DNA from: Phormidium tenue FACHB-1052
GTDB lineage: Bacteria > Cyanobacteriota > Cyanobacteriia > Phormidesmidales > Phormidesmidaceae
NCBI RefSeq assembly: GCF_014696675.1
Contig: NZ_JACJQN010000024.1
Coordinates: 1-64,000 of the forward strand
Length of the DNA: 64,000 bases
Direction of reading: 5' to 3'
Shown: positions 7,311 through 17,200 of the stretch, in pieces
Position numbering within the stretch: the stretch's first letter is position 1
How the letters are laid out: each line of letters starts with the position of its first letter
Program-made: the position numbers and the translations under genes
Notes under the pieces: model-generated
The model's input: only the letters and a program-made list of their open reading frames with translations
What the model was told of the DNA's origin: nothing
Databases searched by the model: none

Positions 7311-9170
7311 TCAATAAAGCTTCCTTACATTTCTGTTTTTAGGAACAACGAGCTGATGGCGATCTACCATATTAGATGGTGGGATGGGCGGTTCTATATT
7401 CTGTGAAGTAGTCGTAGCATCATGCGCTTGTTTTACTTGTGTAAGGTCAATACGTTCAGGCAATACCTCCACAGATGCTAGAGATATATTAGCCTTTGCT
7501 TTTTGTTCTTCTCGTTGTTTTGCTACTTCTGAGTTACCTTTGCCTTTCGTTCGCAGCTTTTTCTGCTCTGACTGTTGACGATCTTTCTTGTCTTGTTTAC
7601 GTTCATTAACTAACTCTTTACGCTTGCCTAAAGCTACCAAGGCACTATAATTTGAACGATCACGCTTCTTACTATTCCGTTTTTTATTGATTTCATCAAT
7701 GTCATATAGACTTAGATCTTGGTTGTCCATATTGATTGCGTGAGCGTAACCAATAAAGGTGTCTTTTAACACTTGATCATAAACAAACATGGTTAGAGCA
7801 TGGTCGGGATCATACCTGAGACTAACAAATTTCCCTTTGAAAGCCTTTAATTCTTCACAGCGAAATATGATATTTCTAAAATAAAAAGATCCATTTGCTT
7901 GGACAGTTACTTCCACTTCGTTCATTAAAAGAAGATCGAGTTCTCGTTCGTCTAAATGTTCAGGCAGCTTGTTGCCCATGCCCCTGAACCAGCGTTCATA
8001 ACGAGTTTCACGAGGATCCTTAGGATACGCGTGATGATTGTAATCATCACAAAAGTAACTTGCCAAAATCCTGTCGAGATCGTCTATGTTCAAGCAGGCC
8101 TCCTTCTCGGCTTTCTCAATTTCCTCTTTTTTGGGCCGACTAGGTTGATATCCAGGCAAAGCCTCTAAAACCTGTGTATTAATAGTCTTGAAGAGCCTCT
8201 CAACTATTCCTCCCTGATTAGGACGATCTCGCAATTCACAGAGAAATCCCAGTTTTCGACCAATTGATTTAATATGCTTTGATGAACTTAAATCCTTACC
8301 GCCATCTGTAAAGAAATACTTTAAAGGCGGTCCGTAGACGTTCCAAGGTTTTTCAAGCTCATACTCTGGTGGGAATTGTTTAGGTAGAATGGCAACCCTT
8401 AGGGTAAGCCCAACTTCATGGGAACCGGGTTGCTTATGCCACAGATGATAGCCAATTAAGCAGCCAGAAAAAGTGTCCACAACTATAGTCAGCCATGGTC
8501 GCCATTGAAGAGTTTTACCATCTTGATCGATAATTCGAATATCTAACTTTGTATGATCGCACTGAACAATTTCATTGCTAAAATTAGCTCTTAGCGATTG
8601 CCCATCTCTTGTCTCAACAACAAGCCATGAACCCGATCCAGGATTTCGAATCTTCTTATTTCGCCTCTGCTGCTCGATGAGAGGATTTAAGATACGGTAT
8701 ATGGTTGCTGGATGGGGATAGTCGCCATGTTTAAGCCCTAGATCTACTTCAGCATGGCGCCTGACTTCTCCCACGACATCAGCAGGCTTGAGAGGATGTT
8801 TATCTTTTAAGCTATCTTTATATATTTCTTGAATTTTATTTTGCCAGTATTCGTTAATCCGACGACTTCCTTTATCTGAGCGCACAATCCCAGTATCTTC
8901 TTGCAGTTCACCGTCAAAGTACTGCTTCAGCAATCGTTCTACCTGGCGGATATTGAGCTTAAGAGTCTCTGCGACCTTGGTTTTCCTTTCAGACTTAATT
9001 TTACGATTAGGAGACGCTGCCAACCATTCAATTAGTCGATAGCGAAGTTTGTGCGGATCTGAAGACTCTATTACGACTTGGAAGGGATCTGTACCAAAGG
9101 CAGTTTCACCAAGAGAAACTTCGTCAAGGTTTTGATATGTTAACGAATCTTCAACTTGTCTCTCGCTCAT
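7311..9170 (-). CDS. tnsB: TnsB, DDE transposase of a Tn7-like (V-K CAST type) element
   Basis: A retroviral-integrase-fold transposase of about 619 residues from this start. Catalytic residues, counted from the longer frame opening at 9281, are Asp242 in VQCDHTKLD, Asp326 in FFTDGGKDL and Glu361 in GGIVERLF; in this numbering they are 205, 289 and 324. N-terminal helical DNA-binding domains precede the core, and a basic, low-complexity C-terminus ends in a tail that in CASTs contacts TnsC. The frame is open to ATG 9281, but that extension covers two of the left-end TnsB sites and has no ribosome site, so I prefer ATG 9170; neither start is strongly supported. It is the first gene of the operon and lies next to the left end, as in V-K elements. 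Confidence 0.9.
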   Translation of the reverse strand: MSERQVEDSLTYQNLDEVSLGETAFGTDPFQVVIESSDPHKLRYRLIEWLAASPNRKIKSERKTKVAETLKLNIRQVERLLKQYFDGELQEDTGIVRSDKGSRRINEYWQNKIQEIYKDSLKDKHPLKPADVVGEVRRHAEVDLGLKHGDYPHPATIYRILNPLIEQQRRNKKIRNPGSGSWLVVETRDGQSLRANFSNEIVQCDHTKLDIRIIDQDGKTLQWRPWLTIVVDTFSGCLIGYHLWHKQPGSHEVGLTLRVAILPKQFPPEYELEKPWNVYGPPLKYFFTDGGKDLSSSKHIKSIGRKLGFLCELRDRPNQGGIVERLFKTINTQVLEALPGYQPSRPKKEEIEKAEKEACLNIDDLDRILASYFCDDYNHHAYPKDPRETRYERWFRGMGNKLPEHLDERELDLLLMNEVEVTVQANGSFYFRNIIFRCEELKAFKGKFVSLRYDPDHALTMFVYDQVLKDTFIGYAHAINMDNQDLSLYDIDEINKKRNSKKRDRSNYSALVALGKRKELVNERKQDKKDRQQSEQKKLRTKGKGNSEVAKQREEQKAKANISLASVEVLPERIDLTQVKQAHDATTTSQNIEPPIPPSNMVDRHQLVVPKNRNVRKLY

Positions 9171-9235
9171 AGAAGGAAACAGCCTTTTTTGTCTATGAGG
9201 CGAATGTACCACTCCTCTCTTCAAATATCTAGCAT

Positions 9236-9441
9236 TTGCGACACCTAATTTGCGAATGAATGGGGTAGGTATTCGCGACATCTATTGTGCGAAAAATGAT
9301 TTTGCGACACTTATTTTGCGAAGCCTCGAAATGCCATATTGCAGGTTGAATTTGCTAGAGTGCCCTTAATGAAAGGGGTTGGGGTAGTCACCACTTGCGA
9401 CATCAATCTGCGAATCGCGACATTTAGCGTGCGGACGTACA
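9236..9441 (-). repeat. Transposon left end with five TnsB-type binding sites
   Basis: On the plus strand, five related sites of the form TTGCGACAyyTAnTTTGCGAA occur at 9236-9256, 9272-9293, 9302-9322, 9395-9414 and 9415-9433. The outermost abuts a terminal ...GTGCGGACGTACA that reads 5'-TGTACG inward on the minus strand. Closely spaced repeats with a TGT terminus are the hallmark of Tn7-like ends. The sites lie in and just before tnsB, so TnsB could also repress its own operon. Confidence 0.85.
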
Positions 9442-9659
9442 TACGCCTTAAACCATTACGTAACAAGGAATACAGCCTTTGTTGCGGTTTTTATATTTTG
9501 GCTATTCTTAGATCGATTTGGACTTTTTCAGGCACTTTGGGAACTCGTTTGAGCACTCTTGGGCACTCTCGGAAACCCTTGTGGTTAAAAGTTTTGAAGC
9601 TATCCTGATGCGCCAGTACTCTGGTCGGAAGAGGTGCCAGACGCTTCGGGCAGGTACCC
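9442..9659. other. Non-coding flank of the transposon insertion
   Basis: Target-side DNA between the transposon end and the integrase remnant. I see no gene, tRNA or strong promoter. V-K elements often insert near tRNA genes, but none is recognisable here. Confidence 0.4.
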
Positions 9660-9910
9660 ACCGTGACAGTCAGGATCCCAAAATCTTATAAGGGCACAGT
9701 TTCGGCTTTGAGTCAGGAGGACTGCTGCGCCTATGATGGCGAGTTGAGGGATCGGACAAGAGACCGGTACTGTACCTGGGCTTACCCGACACGCGCTTCA
9801 ACCGCAAAAAGGCAAAACTGCTGGCAAAGCAAATTGAGATTGATCTGGCGGAAGGGACTTACGACCCAACGCTCGAAAGGTACCCGGTTCAAGTTCGCCC
9901 ACGAATGTAA
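9660..9910 (+). pseudogene. Decayed N-terminal domain of the adjacent integrase
   Basis: Translation in two frames recovers the N-terminal arm-binding domain of cyanobacterial phage-type integrases: KSYKGTVSALSQE in one frame, then after a shift near 9716 WRVEG, VLYLGLPDTRFNRKKAKLLA and EIDLAEGTYDPTLERY. The second frame has a TGA before WRVEG and a TAA directly before the ATG of the catalytic ORF, and is in frame with that ORF. So one frameshift and two stops separate this domain from the rest of the gene. Confidence 0.75.
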
Positions 9911-10837
9911 ATGAGCAGGTCAGATCCCAGGGTTAAATCCGTGATGGATTTCTTTGCCCCGTTTGTGGAGCAAAAGGCCAAAGAAGTAGACGCCAGGACG
10001 TTCGGAAAGTACGGAACCTTGGGGACAAGGTTAAAGCAGTTTTTCCAAGACCAGCGGGTGGATTTTATCGGAATCGAAAAGGCAAAGGAGTTTGTGGAGT
10101 TTCTCCGGCAGTACCAGAAGCCTCGGACGATACGCGATCGCCTGGCTACCTTATCGGAATGTTGGAAGTGGGGACGCCAGGATTTGGATCCGTGGAAGCT
10201 GGTGAAGGTGAAGGACGATTTGAAGTCAAAGCCCAGGCCATTTACCCACGCCGAGGTGCAGCAAATTTTGGAGACCTTTAAAGGCGATCGCTACTACGCC
10301 CACTACTATCCCTACGTCTACTTTTTGCTCAATACCGGTTGCAGGCCTGCTGAGGCTGCCGGGTTGAGATGGAACGCCCTTGACGAGAAGTCCACCAATA
10401 TCTGGATTGGGCGCACCATTACCAGGGGCAAAAAGGAGAAAAACACCAAGACAGGCGAGGTGAGGAATTTTCCCTGCAACCAGCAGATGGAGGCTTTTCT
10501 GAAAGCGCACCGCCCCTTAAACGCCCAGGAGGCTGACCTGGTGTTTCCGGCTCCTAAAGGTGGCCCGATTGGCGATAACAACTTCTGCAAGCGCCCCTGG
10601 ACTAAGGTGCTCGAAAAGGCAGGAATTGCCTATAGAAAGCCTTATCTGACTCGCTCGACCTTTGTCAGTCACTGCCTACAGGCTGGAATGTCGCCATCGG
10701 TGGTGGCTGAGATCACGGGGCATGATGTGAAAACCCTCTATAGAGACTACGCAGGCTGTATTGTTGCCCGTCCCCAAATCCCTGATCTCTATCAGGAAGG
10801 AACACCCGACGATAGTGGGAATTCGGCGGAAGAGTAA
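9911..10837 (+). CDS. Tyrosine recombinase (phage-type integrase), catalytic part
   Basis: A 308-residue reading frame holding a SAM-like core-binding domain (about 8-95) and the catalytic domain. Visible residues are Arg145 in NTGCRPAEAAGLRW, a basic beta-hairpin near 172-185, the HxxR position occupied by Tyr245-x-x-Arg248 (KPYLTRSTF), His271 in EITGHDVKTLY and Tyr280 in YRDYAG. Tyr in place of the first His is common in this group. The N-terminal arm domain upstream is decayed, so this frame may restart at ATG 9911 and be only partly active. The transposon end sits about 220 bp upstream and may have cut off its promoter. Confidence 0.8.
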   Translation: MSRSDPRVKSVMDFFAPFVEQKAKEVDARTFGKYGTLGTRLKQFFQDQRVDFIGIEKAKEFVEFLRQYQKPRTIRDRLATLSECWKWGRQDLDPWKLVKVKDDLKSKPRPFTHAEVQQILETFKGDRYYAHYYPYVYFLLNTGCRPAEAAGLRWNALDEKSTNIWIGRTITRGKKEKNTKTGEVRNFPCNQQMEAFLKAHRPLNAQEADLVFPAPKGGPIGDNNFCKRPWTKVLEKAGIAYRKPYLTRSTFVSHCLQAGMSPSVVAEITGHDVKTLYRDYAGCIVARPQIPDLYQEGTPDDSGNSAEE

Positions 10838-10852
10838 TGGCTGCTGCTGTCT

Positions 10853-10893
10853 GTCAGGTACTGGGGCAACGTAAATGTCCCCTAGTACCTGAC
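10853..10893. terminator. Hairpin between convergent genes, probable bidirectional terminator
   Basis: GTCAGGTACTGGGG (10853-10866) pairs with CCCCTAGTACCTGAC (10879-10893), one bulge, 12-nt loop. It lies 15 bp after the integrase stop and overlaps the last codons of the convergent small gene. There is no T-run, so termination strength is uncertain. Confidence 0.5.
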
Positions 10894-11115
10894 GGACTCG
10901 GTGATAATCGCTGCGGCAGCCAAACATCCCACCAACACTAGGGCGCGCGGCAGCAAGTGTTCTACAGCGATCGCGATAACCTCGGTAATGACTGTACACT
11001 CCAGCACAAGCGCCATGATGTAGGCAATTGTGCAGCCTGCCAAGCTGAGAAACAGATACTTCACAGCTTTGAACGTCCATTCTAAAAGCCACCTGCGGGG
11101 CTGTTGCTGTTTCAT
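10882..11115 (-). CDS. Small membrane protein, two predicted helices
   Basis: A 77-residue protein with a basic N-terminus (KQQQPRR) and two hydrophobic stretches at about 20-45 and 55-72. GGAGG lies 8 nt before the ATG. The gene starts 14 bp after the stop of the NfeD-like gene, so the two form an operon. I recognise no family. Membrane proteins are typical partners of NfeD domains, and it may anchor or work with its neighbour, but this rests on context alone. Confidence 0.65.
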   Translation of the reverse strand: MKQQQPRRWLLEWTFKAVKYLFLSLAGCTIAYIMALVLECTVITEVIAIAVEHLLPRALVLVGCLAAAAIITESVRY

Positions 11116-11129
11116 GGGATTGGCCTCCG

Positions 11130-11357
11130 CTAAGGTAGGGGCTTGACCAAGAGCGTCAGACCGTCACGGTCTACCACTTCAACCGGGGCACCGGGGTGCA
11201 GGTCACCAGCGGCATCCGGCTGAAAGAATCGGGCAGGCCAGTAGGAGGCCTGAAAGTAGACGCGACCTGGGATTGAGGGAGTAATGGTGCGCTCGACGAT
11301 ACCTCGACCTTGAAAGGTGGTTAGGTCAGAGGATGGGGACAGGGTAAAAAGCGTCAT
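11130..11357 (-). CDS. NfeD-like OB-fold protein
   Basis: A 75-residue protein matching the C-terminal soluble OB-fold domain of NfeD: GxGIVERTI.PSIPGRVYFQASYWPARF, then LHPGAPVEVVDRDGLTLLV. It lacks the membrane helices and protease part of full NfeD. GGAGG lies 9 nt before the ATG. Stand-alone NfeD domains are common in cyanobacteria, usually beside membrane partners such as stomatins; here a small membrane protein follows. Its cellular role is not established from this sequence. Confidence 0.75.
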   Translation of the reverse strand: MTLFTLSPSSDLTTFQGRGIVERTITPSIPGRVYFQASYWPARFFQPDAAGDLHPGAPVEVVDRDGLTLLVKPLP

Positions 11358-11637
11358 GGGGGTTTTCCTCCGAAGGTGAAGGGACGAAGCATTTACTGAA
11401 CTCGGTATGAGGTCAGTAAACTAAAGAAGCCAGAAATCTCTCAGGAAACTTGGGTGGGTTAGGAGAAAGTTGGCAGAATTTTTGGCTGCACCCGATACCG
11501 TTTCTAGTAACCCCTATAAGACAAGCCTTCCAGCGGCTGAGCAGGTCTGTAAAAGATCGCGTATTATCGATGCATTCCCTGAGAACTTTCCCTTAAGTTT
11601 CCGATTGTGCTGAATCGTCATCTACCCGTCTGCCGCC

Positions 11638-14013
11638 ATGAGCCGTCGTCAACGTGGTGTGGTCTTGACTGATCGCGGTAAGCAACGCCTGGAAGCTGCG
11701 ATCGCATCTGCCCAAGACCAAGAAAAATATGGTGCTCGCTTCACCCAGACCGAACTGGAAGATCGCGCTGGCCTCAGCATTAAAACCATCAAGAAAATTT
11801 GCCACCAGGCAGGCCCCGCCGACCAGTCTCGCGTGGAAGGGTTATTCAGTGCCTTTAACCTGACGCTAGAACCAGCTGACTACGGCTGGCCCCAACCAGA
11901 CGCGGATGACACCCTACAACCTGTCTTTGATGTCGCAGCTTATCGCAAGTGTCTGCAAGCCAACTACGGCTATCTGAAGCTTTATACCCTCGACAGCACT
12001 GATCGCGCCGACAACATCAAACTGTGGAGCATGTTCATTGAGCAGACGGTGCGCGAAGCCCTGCCGCCTAGTCGCTACGAACTGCCCCTGGATCTAAAGC
12101 GACAGCTTCAGGATGAGGATGCGCTAGGCGAAGACCTATCTGCCGAGGCGCTGGACTACTATCGCCGCGAGTATTTTCAGCAGCCTGCCTGTAAGGTGCT
12201 AGCGGCGGTGGCGGTGGCGCAACGGTGTGTGGTGTTGGGCGACCCAGGGGCCGGGAAATCGACCCTGCTGCAATATCTGGGGTTGGAGTGGGTGGAGAAC
12301 GATGCTGCCGATCTGCCCCTGTTAATCGAACTGCGGGAGTACGCCCTGGCGGAATCGGCGAACTTCCTAGAGTTTCTGCATCGGGGGCGCGGGGTTGATT
12401 GGCAGTTTGACCCCACCGTGCTGCACGACTACCTGACTCAGCACGCCACGTTGGTAATGTTTGACGGTCTGGATGAGGTCTTTGACCGGGCCACCCAGGC
12501 CGCCATCATTGACGACATCATTCGCTTTGCCCAGCAGTATCCCCTGGCGAAGATTCTGGTGACCTCCCGGATTATTGGCTACAACCCAGAGCGGCTTCAG
12601 CACGCTGAGTTTCGCCATTTCACCATTCAACCGCTGGATGATGGTGAGGTGGATGAGTTCATTGAGCGCTGGTATGACCTGGCCATGGGCAGCGATGCCG
12701 ATAAGGTAAGGCTGAAGCAGCGCCTGCGAGAGGCGATCGCCAGTTCTAAGGCGATTCAAAACCTGGCGGATAATCCGCTGCTGCTAACGATGATGGCGAT
12801 TTTGAATCGGCGGCAGGAGTTACCGAGGGATAGGGCCGATCTCTATGACCAGGCATCGCGGGTGTTGCTATACCACTGGGATGTAGATCACAAGCGGCTA
12901 CAGTTGCCGATGGATGCGATCGGACGGCGCGAAAAGCAGGAGATTTTACGCCTGGTGGCCTACGAGATGCAGGCTGGGGAGGATGGCCTAAAGGGTAATT
13001 TGATCAGCGCGAATCGGCTGACTCAGATTTTGACGGAGTATTTGCGAGAGCAGGGGTTTAGTGAACCCCGTGAGAAGGCGAATGGGCTAATTCATCAGCT
13101 CAGGCATCGGAACTTTATTTTGTGCGATCGCGGGGCAGATACCTATGGATTTGTTCACCGAACATTTTTGGAGTATTTCTGCGCGGTCGAGATTGTCAAT
13201 CGTTTTGAGAAACAGCGCACCCTCAGTTTTGAGCAATTGCGGGATGAGGTGTTTGGGCTGCACTGGCAGGATGAACCCTGGCATGAAGTTCTGCGGTTGA
13301 TTTGCGGAATGATTGATGCCACTTTTTCGGAAGAAATCATTCAGTCTCTGCTCACGAAAGAAATTGACCGCTCAAAATTTCTTATTAGAGAACCATGGGG
13401 CCAGAAGCGATTGCAAGTTGGTGGATTCTTGAATTTAATGCTAGCTTCTGACTGCCTCTCTGAAGTCAAGAATGTTAGATCTATCTCTAAAATTCAATTC
13501 CAGGTAATTGAAGCTCTCAAGAATGAGATAGAGAATTATGAACATCCTTTATCTTGGGATTCGGCTAATGCCCTTACTAAAAGAGTATCTAAACCATTAG
13601 GTGAAAGCTTATCTTGGCTTAAAGGGCAAGTAGAATCTAATAAGAGTTCTTTTATACAATGTGCAGCCGTGGGCTCTGTTGCTGCAAGCAGCAACAATGA
13701 AGAAATCTTTCATTGGCTTAAAGAATTGGCAATTAACGGATCTGACTGGGGCATCCGCGTAGGCGCTGTAGATGCTATTTCTGCTCATCCATCATGTAAA
13801 TCGTCTGAAATATTTGATCTATTGAAATATCTTTTGAAAAACGATAGTGATTGGGGAGTTCGTCGAGCCTCTGTACAGACCCTGTCAAAGAATTTTTCTG
13901 GCCTTCCAGAAGCGTTCAATCTGTTGTGTCAAGTAACTCAAAATGACCCGTTCTCGCGTAATCATGCTGAACAAGATAAACCCTCGTTTATTTTCTTTGA
14001 GTGCTCTTCTTGA
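11638..14013 (+). CDS. HTH-NACHT-HEAT STAND NTPase (bNACHT-like), 3' end frameshifted
   Basis: A 791-residue signalling NTPase. An N-terminal HTH-like domain (about 1-85: RGVVLTDRGKQRLEAAI, TQTELEDRAGLSIKTIKKI, LEPADYG) is shared with the next gene. The NACHT core shows Walker A GDPGAGKST (201-209) and Walker B with the NACHT signature DGLDE (276-280), followed by winged-helix-like segments. HEAT-like helical repeats run from about 560 to the end (WLKELAINGSDWGIRVGAVD, LLKNDSDWGVRRASVQ). The final repeat is cut by a frameshift at about 13950-14010. Bacterial NACHT proteins act as antiphage sensors that oligomerise on activation. The effector is not obvious; the N-terminal domain may serve in adaptor recruitment (inference). 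Confidence 0.85.
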   Translation: MSRRQRGVVLTDRGKQRLEAAIASAQDQEKYGARFTQTELEDRAGLSIKTIKKICHQAGPADQSRVEGLFSAFNLTLEPADYGWPQPDADDTLQPVFDVAAYRKCLQANYGYLKLYTLDSTDRADNIKLWSMFIEQTVREALPPSRYELPLDLKRQLQDEDALGEDLSAEALDYYRREYFQQPACKVLAAVAVAQRCVVLGDPGAGKSTLLQYLGLEWVENDAADLPLLIELREYALAESANFLEFLHRGRGVDWQFDPTVLHDYLTQHATLVMFDGLDEVFDRATQAAIIDDIIRFAQQYPLAKILVTSRIIGYNPERLQHAEFRHFTIQPLDDGEVDEFIERWYDLAMGSDADKVRLKQRLREAIASSKAIQNLADNPLLLTMMAILNRRQELPRDRADLYDQASRVLLYHWDVDHKRLQLPMDAIGRREKQEILRLVAYEMQAGEDGLKGNLISANRLTQILTEYLREQGFSEPREKANGLIHQLRHRNFILCDRGADTYGFVHRTFLEYFCAVEIVNRFEKQRTLSFEQLRDEVFGLHWQDEPWHEVLRLICGMIDATFSEEIIQSLLTKEIDRSKFLIREPWGQKRLQVGGFLNLMLASDCLSEVKNVRSISKIQFQVIEALKNEIENYEHPLSWDSANALTKRVSKPLGESLSWLKGQVESNKSSFIQCAAVGSVAASSNNEEIFHWLKELAINGSDWGIRVGAVDAISAHPSCKSSEIFDLLKYLLKNDSDWGVRRASVQTLSKNFSGLPEAFNLLCQVTQNDPFSRNHAEQDKPSFIFFECSS

Positions 14014-14137
14014 AAACCATCCTTCTCATGAGAAAACTCATGAATTACTGCAGGACAGGGCTCTCAATGATAGTGATGAAAAATTGAGAGAATGGGCAAG
14101 CCAACAATTAAACAGAATAAAACAAGCAAAGCCATGA
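14014..14137 (+). pseudogene. Displaced C-terminal end of the NACHT-HEAT gene
   Basis: The other forward frame (open from 13943) continues the HEAT pattern: SLSALLENHPSHEKTHELL, then DSDEKLREWASQQLNRIKQ. It completes the repeat that the upstream gene leaves unfinished, so a one- or two-base change in 13943-14013 split one gene. The intact protein would be about 830 residues. Confidence 0.65.
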
Positions 14138-14228
14138 AAATTAAAGGGATCTTCTCTTATCTAATATCTGTTATTGTCAAGAACTTGAAAATACTTTTAG
14201 AAACACTTTTTTGCACTTTATCTAACTC

Positions 14229-17200
14229 ATGAGCCAAAGCCAAAATCGTTATCGAGGCGTGATTTTAACTCCGCAGGGCCTACGGCGGTTGGAGAACGCT
14301 ATTATCCTGGCACAGGAACAAGAAAAATTTGGCTCACGGTTCACCCAGACAGAACTTTCAGAACGGGCAAAACTCAGCATCAAAACGATTAAAAAGATTC
14401 GGGCAGGCAAAATCCCCACTGATGAAGCATCTGTTCGAGCTCTATTCGCGGCTTTTTGCCTAGAAGAGCTAGAACCGGCTGACTATGGTCAACCCGAGCC
14501 AATCCAGACTACTCCTGAAGCCCATCCCCCAAACAGCAATTCTTCCTCAATTTCCAAAATAGACTGGGGCGAGAAGCCCGACACTGCACTTTTCTTTGGC
14601 CGCACCGCAGAATTGGCCACCCTCAATCAATGGATTCAAGTGGAGCAATGCCGATTGCTCACCCTATTGGGCATGGGTGGCATTGGCAAAACCTCCTTGG
14701 CGGCAAAGCTGGCTAACCAGGTCTACGATCACTTCGACTATGTGATCTGGCGCAGCCTGCGAGAAGCCCCACCCCTGGATGAAATCTTGGTGCGGTTGAT
14801 TCAGTTTCTCTCTGACCAGCAAGAGACCGAAATCAACCTGCCGACTCGGTTGGGAGAGCGCATCATTCGCCTGCTGCACTACCTGCGCGAACATCGCTGC
14901 CTAGTGGTGCTCGACAACCTGGAGTCGATCTTGCAAGCCGAAACAGCGGGCCATTACCGAGACGGCTATGAGGGCTATGGCGAACTCATTCAGCGCATCG
15001 GCAACACCGAGCATCAAAGCTGCCTGCTGCTCACCAGTCGAGAATGCCCCAGAGAACTGGCCCCCTGGCGGGTGACCTGACGCCGGTACGTCTGTGGTCA
15101 GTCGGCAGCATCGACACCGAGGCCGGGCGAGAAATTCTAAAAACCAAGGGCTTGGCGCTGGATGAGGCTGATGACCAGGGGCAAGAATTGATTCGCCGCT
15201 GTAGTGGCAACCCCCAGGCGCTGCATCTGGTGGCAACGGCCATTCAACGAGAGTTTTTGGGCGATGTGGATGATTTTTTGCAGGAGCAGGTAACGGCAGT
15301 TGAAGATGTGCGCAGCCTACTAAACCAGCACCTGAGCCGTCTTGCACCCCTGGAGCGATCGGTCTTGTTTTGGCTGGCCATTAACCGCGAACCCGTTGGC
15401 CTAGATGAGTTGATGGAAGATCTGCTGCCACCAGTAACTAAGCAGGAGGTGCGGGGGGCGCTGAGAGGGTTGAGCGATCGCTACCTGATAGAAACGGTAG
15501 GCAAGCAGTTTACCCTGCAAAACGTGATCATGGAATTTGCCACAGATCGCTTCATCGAGCAAGTTTACTATGAACTTCAAAGTGAGAGATTTGAGCTATT
15601 TCATACACATGCTCTTATGAAAGCTATAGCCCAAGATTATGTGCGAGAAACACAAATAAGACTGATTCTGAAACCAATAAGTGAGCGAATAAGTAATTTT
15701 GGGAAAAAAGTTGATGAATACCTGAAAAATATTCGTATCAACTCCAACTGGACACAGGGGTATGCCGCAGGAAACTTAATAAACTTACTATGCCAGGATC
15801 AACCTAAAATTCTTTGCTTAAACTTTTCAAGCCTTACGCTCAGGCAAGTTTACATAGAAGGAATACAACTTCACAAACTCAATTTAGCTAACGCAACATT
15901 TGTTAATCCATCTCTAACCCATACATTTGGCCGAATTTACTCAGTTGCTTTGCACTCGGATACAGGCACTATGGCAACAGGCGATAGCAATGGCCAAATC
16001 CGCTTATCTCATATTAGAAATCCACAAAACTCTTTCATACTTGAAGGGCATAGTGATTTAATTTCCTCAGTCAGTTTTAGGCCCGACGGCCGTTGGCTTG
16101 CTACTGGTAGTGGGGATGCCACAATTCGACTGTGGGATCTCCAAAAGCGCCAATGCATTCATACATTAACAGGCCATACTGATGCCATTTGGTCAGTAGA
16201 TTTCAATCCCGATGGCAATTTGCTTATTTCTGGGGGTGGAGATGCAACTATTCGACTTTGGGATGTCCAAAAACTTCAGTGTATTCACTCATTTAGAGAT
16301 GACGATACTATAAAAGGCAAGATTTGGGCAGTTTCTTTTAGCTCAAATGGCGAATTATTTGCAAGTGGCGGTGATGATTCTAAACTTCGAATTTGGAATA
16401 TCCGAAAAAGGCAATGTATTCATACTTTTACAGGACATAGTAATACGATTAGGTCTATAGCTTTTAGCCCTGATGGTAAATGGCTCGCCAGTGGTAGCGG
16501 AGATCATACTATCTGTCTTTGGGACGTCCAGCAGTGTCAATGTGTTCACAAGTTTTTTGGCCATACAGATTTGGTAAGGTCGTTGATCTTTACCCCTGAT
16601 AGTAGATGGCTTGCTAGTGGCAGCGGAGATCATGCCATTCGTCTTTGGGATATTCGACAGCGTAAATGCGTTCACACTTTTATAGGGCATAGAAATTGGG
16701 TGTTGTCAGCAACTTTTAGTTCAGATGGTCGATGGCTTGCAACTAGCAGTGAAGATGCTACAATTCGGCTCTGGGATGTTCAAAAGCGTCAATGTTTTTA
16801 TACCTTAACAGGGCATACTAACCGGGTTAGATCGATAACCTTTAGCCCTAACGGCAAATGGATTGCTACCGGCGGAGAGGACTCTATTGTTAGGCTGTGG
16901 GACGTCAAAAAACACCAATGCATTCATACATTCGCTGGCCACAAAAATTGGATCTGGTCAACTGTTTTCAGTCCTTGTAACCAATGGTTATTGAGCAGTG
17001 GTGGGGACGAAACAATAAGACTTTGGGATATTGAGAACAACCAGTGTATTCATGTATTCAGAGATCACGGAAACCTGGTTACGTCAATGGCTTTTAGCCC
17101 TAATGGACAATATATTGTGGCTGGTGGTCGAAAATCAACACTCAAGCTTTGGGATATTCAAACAAGGCAATGTATTCATTCTTTTACAGGACACAATAAT

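Larger units (their letters stand above)
5928..9441 (-). mobile_element. Left portion of a Tn7-like transposon (V-K CAST-type tnsB-tnsC-tniQ core plus left end)
   Basis: The operon and left end match the arrangement left end, tnsB, tnsC, tniQ, cargo seen in type V-K CRISPR-associated transposons. The cargo would run leftwards from 5928. No right end, Cas12k, tracrRNA or CRISPR repeat is visible in 1-5927, so the element either runs past position 1 or has lost that part. The outer boundary at 9441 is set by the terminal TGTACG on the minus strand; TACGC (9442-9446) would be the 5-bp target duplicate if the other end could be found. Confidence 0.8.

Noticed and set aside
9442-9660. tRNA gene near the transposon insertion, as is common for V-K elements
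   Set aside because: No cloverleaf or T-loop-like sequence could be found.
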